This document shows positions 58,790 through 64,000 of a stretch of 64,000 nt of DNA, piece after piece. The stretch's first letter is position 1, and each line of letters opens with the position of its first letter. A program made the translations under genes and the position numbers. The notes under the pieces were generated by a model that had not been told where the DNA came from, did not search any database, and saw only the letters and a list, made by a program, of their open reading frames with translations. Origin of the DNA: Chiridota heheva (lineage: Eukaryota; Echinodermata; Holothuroidea; Apodida; Chiridotidae); NCBI GenBank assembly GCA_020152595.1, contig JAIGNY010000912.1, positions 863,501 through 927,500 of the forward strand, read 5' to 3'.

Positions 58790-60660
58790 ATGTCTGAGTG
58801 TATATTTTCGACTGCAGAAATAATAATTATAGGATGTCAAACTGAATGGAATTATATTTCTTACTGGAGAAAAGAACATATTTTTTCTTTCTGATTGTAT
58901 AGCAGAATAATTAAAAAAAGTTATGACGAACTAAATTGCAGGTATTCTTCTTGTGCGGGAGATGGGAGAGGGTAATATTAAATGTTGAATTAATACCCCA
59001 ATTTACAAGCCGAAATAGAAAGTGAACTTAACAAGCACAAATAAAAAAAAAAAAAAAATAAACTTACAAGAAAAATTTGAAACTAATTTAATGCACTTAA
59101 TTTTGCATGCAATGGTTCTTGTGCTGGATGTGTGTGTGGGAGGAGGAGAGGGGGTGGAGGAGGAGAGGCGGGGGCAGTATTGAAGTTTTTATGACGTTCA
59201 TTCATTTGGCACGGCTAAAATATGTACATTATTATATAACGACTAAACAAACGTTCGAAGCAAAATCTGGTTCTGTTCATGGTGAAAAACAAAAACAGTT
59301 TAAAGACTAAGTGATATTAACTTTTATTTAATATTTGTGGTTCCTCGATCATGGGTGCAGAGAATACACGTTATATCTGTGGTTCCTTTTGTGGTGCGTC
59401 GCAAATGATATTTACAATGTTTATGTTTGAGGACAAGAAGATGGCATTCCAAACATTTCAAGAGCGCTGGCAATGTCTATGTTTTGAATTTGAATACTTC
59501 TTCAGCGAAGGACATGCACCAGACCAGACACACAATATATATTTTTTTCTATTTATATTAAAATTAATTATGAAATTAAGAGAAATAATATAAACAAGCA
59601 CAAATACAAAAACATGCATTTCTAGAATATAACATTTGTAATTATATTTCCACGAAAATAATTTAAAACATCTTTTCTGCGTTATTTTTACCATTTACAG
59701 ATATACCTGTGATAAACCCGTGGACTCAGACAAGCTTGGACAAAATAGTTGTCGCACTCTTGTACCCCATTCCAATGTTGTTTGAAACGAAAACGTCCCG
59801 GGATGGTCCTTTTCAACTCCAACATTGAGGCAGGGTAGAAGGGGTTTAAAAACGCGACAACTAATTTGTTCTCAGATTGTACTTTTTAGTTTTGAGGAGC
59901 TTATGGCCTCTTTAGGCTTTAGGCATGCCACTGAACTAAACATATACTTTCTGCAGAGTAAGTAGGAGATAAAGCCATGGTTAACTCTTAACAGGATATA
60001 AGATAAACAAAAAGGTTAAAGCAGTATGGGGTTACGTATCACGCGTTTTGAATTTTGCAGCGGGGTTTCAGCATTTTCGCATTGCAGCGCCCTACTTTTA
60101 AAGGTGTCCTTTATGAGCACGATGATCGAAGGGATGGGGAAAAGAAAAGTATGATGACACACGGGATATCTAACATCGTTGTCGATCCCTCGCTTTGATG
60201 CTGACTTTGATTCGATATATTTTGCCTCAAACGTTGTCTCTCCAAAATTTTGTCGACTTTGTTATAGCTAAAGTCATTAATAAATAGGTTAATCAATAAC
60301 ATGCTAAAGTGAAGACTAACAGGACCAAAGGTAGGCTCATATCGCGGGGTGAGTTTTCCTTTTTGAGTGATTATGGATCGTCTACAATGGAGCACGAAAA
60401 TTATAATACCTTCAGGCAAAGTCTACCAAGAAGTTACTTTTTCACCTTTTAAAGTGAAGTGTTCTGCTTCACAAATGGGAGAGTGAGCTCCAGGAGTCAG
60501 AAACAATTCAATAAAATCGAGCCGAAAATTGATTTCTGTACCTCCAGTGGACAGGAAGCTGATTTTTCTAAAAGAGCAGCTCACTCACTGCAGTGCCTGA
60601 ATAGCCCTTACTTCTTCGTTAAAAGTATTGTCTTTCATTCAAAATATCTCGTCCACACAA
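58790..60660. other. Upstream region of recognised Trk exons, no LRR exon found
   Basis: I read this stretch on the minus strand for LxxLxLxxN leucine-rich repeat exons of about 70 bp and found none that convince. Apart from MITE copy 2 the sequence is unassigned. A purine-rich patch (GGAGGAGAGGGGGTGGAGG) lies at about 59140-59175. Confidence 0.45.
59730..59880. mobile_element. MITE copy 2
   Basis: About 151 bp. The left end CTTGGACAAAATAGTTGTCGC pairs with the right GCGACAACTAATTTGTTCTC, a stem that copy 1 keeps only in part. Body shares GTTGTCGCACTCTTGTACCC, CGAAAACGTCCC and GGTAGAAGGG-like blocks with copy 1. Confidence 0.85.
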
Positions 60661-60666
60661 CAACAA

Positions 60667-60955
60667 ATGCATATGTGGCTCAGTGGTTAAGGAATCTTGC
60701 TCGTATGCGAAAGGTATCGGGTTCGATTCCAGTTGCGAGCGCTGCATTATGTCCTTGAGCAAGACGCTTTACTCTACTTTCTCCAGTCCACCCAGCTGTA
60801 AAATGAGTAACAGCATTGATGGGGAGTTAACCTGCGATGGACTGGGGTCCCGTCCAGTGGGAACCTTGTGCTCTCTCATCCTCTTGCGCCGTGGAAATCG
60901 GGGATAAGCACCGGCTCTATGGGCCTAATGGCTCGGTTAAATTCAACTTAAATAA
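60667..60955 (+). mobile_element. tRNA-derived SINE copy 2
   Basis: Plus-strand copy of the same family as 35090-35365, lying upstream of the recognised Trk exons and antisense to the gene. Both Pol III boxes are clearer here: TGGCTCAGTGG and GGTTCGATTCC. The body shares ATTATGTCCTTGA, TGCGATGGACTGG and GGGGATAAGCACCGGC with copy 1. It is not a functional tRNA gene because the acceptor stem does not pair and the homology runs some 200 bp past the tRNA region. Confidence 0.85.
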
Positions 60956-61314
60956 CTAATATAAGCCATTTTAAACGGCATTAAATGTAACAGATGACGA
61001 ATACGTTATCAGTTGTATTTTCAGTTCCTATGTACAATATATTTTAGTGGACTACTATCAGTTGCATTTATCAAATGACTTCTTATGAACACCTCATTGC
61101 ATTCCTCATTAACGTTCCTATTTTTACTCACAATGTTACACTACAGATGAACACTATATGACCTAGGCCTAATCACATCCAACTGGGCACGTTTTTTATT
61201 ATTTTTTAATTTTTTATTGGACATGGTGTTTTTGTGTTAGTACATTGCTGTTGGCATGGTAGGTGATTATATATCTTCAAAATCTATGAGTAAGCAGGTG
61301 AAATGTAGTCAAAT

Positions 61315-61505
61315 TTTACTGGTGATATTTCACCAGGAATTTAACAAATTTTCCTTGGTCGTTTTCACCAGGAAGTATGTTGATTACTATTTTACCAGGA
61401 TTTCTTGGTGAAAACAACCAGAAAAGAGTTGGTTCTGAAGATGCACTGCACCTGGTGAAAATTTAACCATTTCCTGGTAAAATTTACCAGACATTTTTTA
61501 GAGTG
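61315..61505. repeat. CCTGGTGAAA-type palindromic repeat
   Basis: Words TTTACCAGGA, TTCACCAGGAA and their reverse complements (CCTGGTGAAAATT, TTCCTGGTAAAATTTACC) occur about eight times in both orientations in 190 bp, allowing many alternative hairpins. It looks like a small foldback element. Confidence 0.75.
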
Positions 61506-61509
61506 TATA

Positions 61510-64000
61510 GATGCGTATATATGTTTTGTGTGTTTTAAAATTTGTCGTTGGGAAAAAGGGATAGCGGTATATCGTTGTCAAAATTTTGAATTTTGTGATT
61601 TGTTTGTGGTTCATTAAATAGTGTTTGTTCTACTGCATCATCTGTGATTCCAAGGTGTTCTAATATTCTAAAGTAAATATGGACGGGCTGTTCGAAAGGC
61701 GTTTGTCACTTAGACAAGACTGGTGCTGGAAAAGTTTTCTTCAATTCCGCCACTCTCACGTAAAAATGGTATGTTATAATAGGTAATGTTACAATGTTTC
61801 TCTTTTCTTAATTTGCGCTTTTTCTTATCATGTTGATGAATGGAAATGAATGGATAAAAATGTCAATGTTTAATCAAAGATGAGGTTTTTCTCCATAGCA
61901 TAAGATACGTTTGACTTACATGAACAAATACAAATTAATGGTTAACCTACTCGAGCAGTCAATGACTTCTCAATATGTTCGAAATTCTTTGGAAAATTAA
62001 GGGGTAATAGACGATCTTTAATTTGCTCGACATTTCTCTTCCAGTGTTATATCAGAGTAAACCCAGGTGATTTCGTTAGTGTGAATCGTACCTAAGCTAT
62101 ATTTCGTGCGGTGAAAGTGCTGGAACGTTGGGTCTAAGCGCCACTTTTAATCTTCAAACAGCATTATACTAACAGTGGCTCAACGTTAATTACAACGATG
62201 TGCCACCTTTGTCCGAATTGTAATTGTGCTACCAGGATATTGATAAGGAAGTAAGCGCAATTTCCTTTTTTTTAAATTTGTTTTACGTAAAATATAAGCC
62301 TCTCTTTGGCCAGTTGGATATGCAATTCTGAAACTCGCCAAATATAAAATATTTCATTTTGGTGTTTTCATGAAAGCCTTTCATATTTTGTAAACATATC
62401 AGTTCAATATATTAGTGCACAGCGTTATCTTTAGTCTCTTGCATATGAACAGCTCAAATTTCATTCTGTTTTTCACTTTGCATATATCGTGATGAAACTG
62501 AAAATGAAAATGTCAGTTTGTGGTTGACGTCATCAACATTAACAGAAAGGCATGAAACATACCTCTCCTATATAAACTATTAGTAATTAGTAGTCTAAAT
62601 ACAATATAATTCCCTCCCAAATCTTTCAGTAATCTAAATCATCACGAATCCGGAGAAACTTGCTCCTCTTAAGTCTTAAGAAATGTTTTTTTTTTGTTTT
62701 TTTTTTGAAGGAATTGAGGCCAGTGTCTGTGTCTTAGTAACAACAAGTCCAGTTACTTTGACAACTTGTCATTTCTTCTTCAATTGGTTTGGCGTAATTG
62801 CAATTACTATAATGGCACATCTCTGCTCTCTGTGGGGATTAAAAAGGGGTAAACATAATCTAATCCGCATATGTAACATGACACATGACACAGTCCGTTA
62901 GTGGTGTCAATTCTATGGATAGTCCCCATGCATATATTATCTTGAAGACAGAGATCAATGCAGAATATTACACGCTATTCATCAACAAATTGTATTTGCG
63001 AAAACTTGTAAGTTTGCAGGTTGTGTTCCCTCAATCAAATTGATGGCGGGTTCACTTAATTTGTTTTTTCCCGCACGAATTGTAAACTACGTATATCCCA
63101 GAATATTCAAAAGGTATTCAAAAGTACCAGAGCCGTCCATGTACTGAAGAATTGTGTAAATCACTCTCTATTGATATCATGCATGCCATTACGTTTCGTG
63201 ATGTGTAAGGTATGTTCGACACCTATTTCTGTTATCCTTTATGAGACCTCGATTCTCTTCTTATTTTATTTATCTTCTTTACATTTTGTACATTCTTGTG
63301 ACAAATGCTAATGTTCTATTGCACCATTTAAAAAATGAAATGAAGGAATTAAATCAATTTTAAGTCTATCAGTGATGTATCCAAAGATGAACTCTTGACG
63401 TTTTAGACAATCACAGTCTTTCTGCAAAAACTCCCCTCAATGATTTTACGAAGTTTGTACAGATAAATGAACCATATAGTTCGGGAGCTTTCACAATTCA
63501 TTCTAATAAAAGCTTCAGTTCGCAAATTAAAAGGATTGTATCCATACAGTCAATATGATCAGAAAACCCATAATAATGAAGATATCAATACAAAAGAAGT
63601 TCCATAAATATGTTAATGTAAAATATATATTTTCGACAGTCAATATGAAAATATGAAAATATTGAAAATTTTGTTATCTCATCACCCACATATACATATA
63701 TGTGGGGATGAGATATTGTAGTCACTTTGCTGTATAGGCAAATAACTGCCTATACCTCCTACACTACATGGCCACCCCTTTCATATTATAGGGGAGGGGG
63801 GAAGGTGGAGCCCACCAGGGGGTCTCATATGATGAGCTCATATTAGCGGTTAGGTGGTCATAAGTTTTTGAAACGGGACAAACTTTGGTGAAGCTTTGCG
63901 TTGGTGGGGGTGTGCGTGTGTGCGTATGCAACAATTAATTTTGTATCGCTAATTACTCAAAAACTGTAACACACGCATGAACCAAAATTGGTGGACGGGT
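61510..64000. other. Mostly unassigned right end of window
   Basis: No confirmed gene. A short plus frame beginning at 61679 ends at a GTATGT-like donor (see findings). A hairpin is at 63676-63714, and G-rich low complexity at about 63790-63830. If Trk has its LRR exons in this region, I did not see them. Confidence 0.4.
63676..63714. repeat. Perfect short hairpin
   Basis: ATCTCATCACCCACATATA pairs with TATATGTGGGGATGAGAT across a small loop, with one unpaired position. No U-tract terminator context applies in an animal genome. Confidence 0.85.

Noticed and set aside
60667-60745. tRNA gene on the plus strand
   Set aside because: Same reasoning: tRNA-like promoter at the head of a SINE shared with 35090-35365.

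Overview
The window is animal nuclear DNA: AT-rich, gene-poor, full of transposon debris, simple repeats and satellite, and with introns of up to 7 kb. It carries one clear protein-coding gene. That gene is a Trk-family (neurotrophin receptor) tyrosine kinase on the minus strand, so the source is a bilaterian. An invertebrate deuterostome such as an echinoderm would fit the large introns and repeat style, but the sequence alone does not fix the species.

The Trk gene runs from 58356 (first exon I can place) down to the stop codon at 35418. Nine exons join with GT-AG boundaries and compatible phases into a 639-residue open partial protein. In order it contains an LRR C-terminal cap, two Ig-like domains, a short stalk, one membrane segment, a juxtamembrane NPxY motif and a complete tyrosine kinase domain. 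The signal peptide and leucine-rich repeats must lie on exons upstream. I could not find them between 58.4 and 64 kb, so they are probably beyond the window. The C-tail is very short and lacks the tyrosine motif that ends vertebrate Trk receptors. A sense-oriented tRNA-derived SINE begins about 50 bp after the stop codon and is followed by the first AATAAA.

The rest is mostly repeats. 0.9-4.6 kb: decayed LINE (minus) interrupted by repeats, followed by a 162-bp tandem repeat to 5.2 kb. 5.9-6.5 kb: LINE 3' end (plus). 8.9-9.74 kb: minisatellite with three open frames. 10.3 kb: LINE fragment. 12.4-14.4 kb: broken LTR retrotransposon gag-protease with SCAN-like gag (minus). 16.5-17.4 kb: LINE endonuclease fragment (minus). 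20.4-24.9 kb: about 25 copies of a 174-bp satellite with higher-order structure and an inverted left edge. 27.6-31.5 kb: GATATC repeats, long AT tracts, and an inverted-repeat element holding a chimeric SINE. 32.5-33.1 kb: MITE. 34.4-34.9 kb: AT microsatellite. 35-58 kb: Trk gene, whose introns hold minisatellites, a roughly 500-bp foldback hairpin, a 1.73-kb inverted-terminal-repeat element, a LINE 3' end with trinucleotide array, and a LINE reverse transcriptase fragment. 58.6-61.5 kb: small inverted-repeat elements and a second SINE copy.

No CRISPR array, operon or functional tRNA/rRNA gene was seen. The strongest material for follow-up is the tail-less Trk with a SINE-derived 3' end, the intronic hairpin beside the transmembrane exon, and a SINE insertion whose target-site duplications also enclose a piece of the 174-bp satellite.
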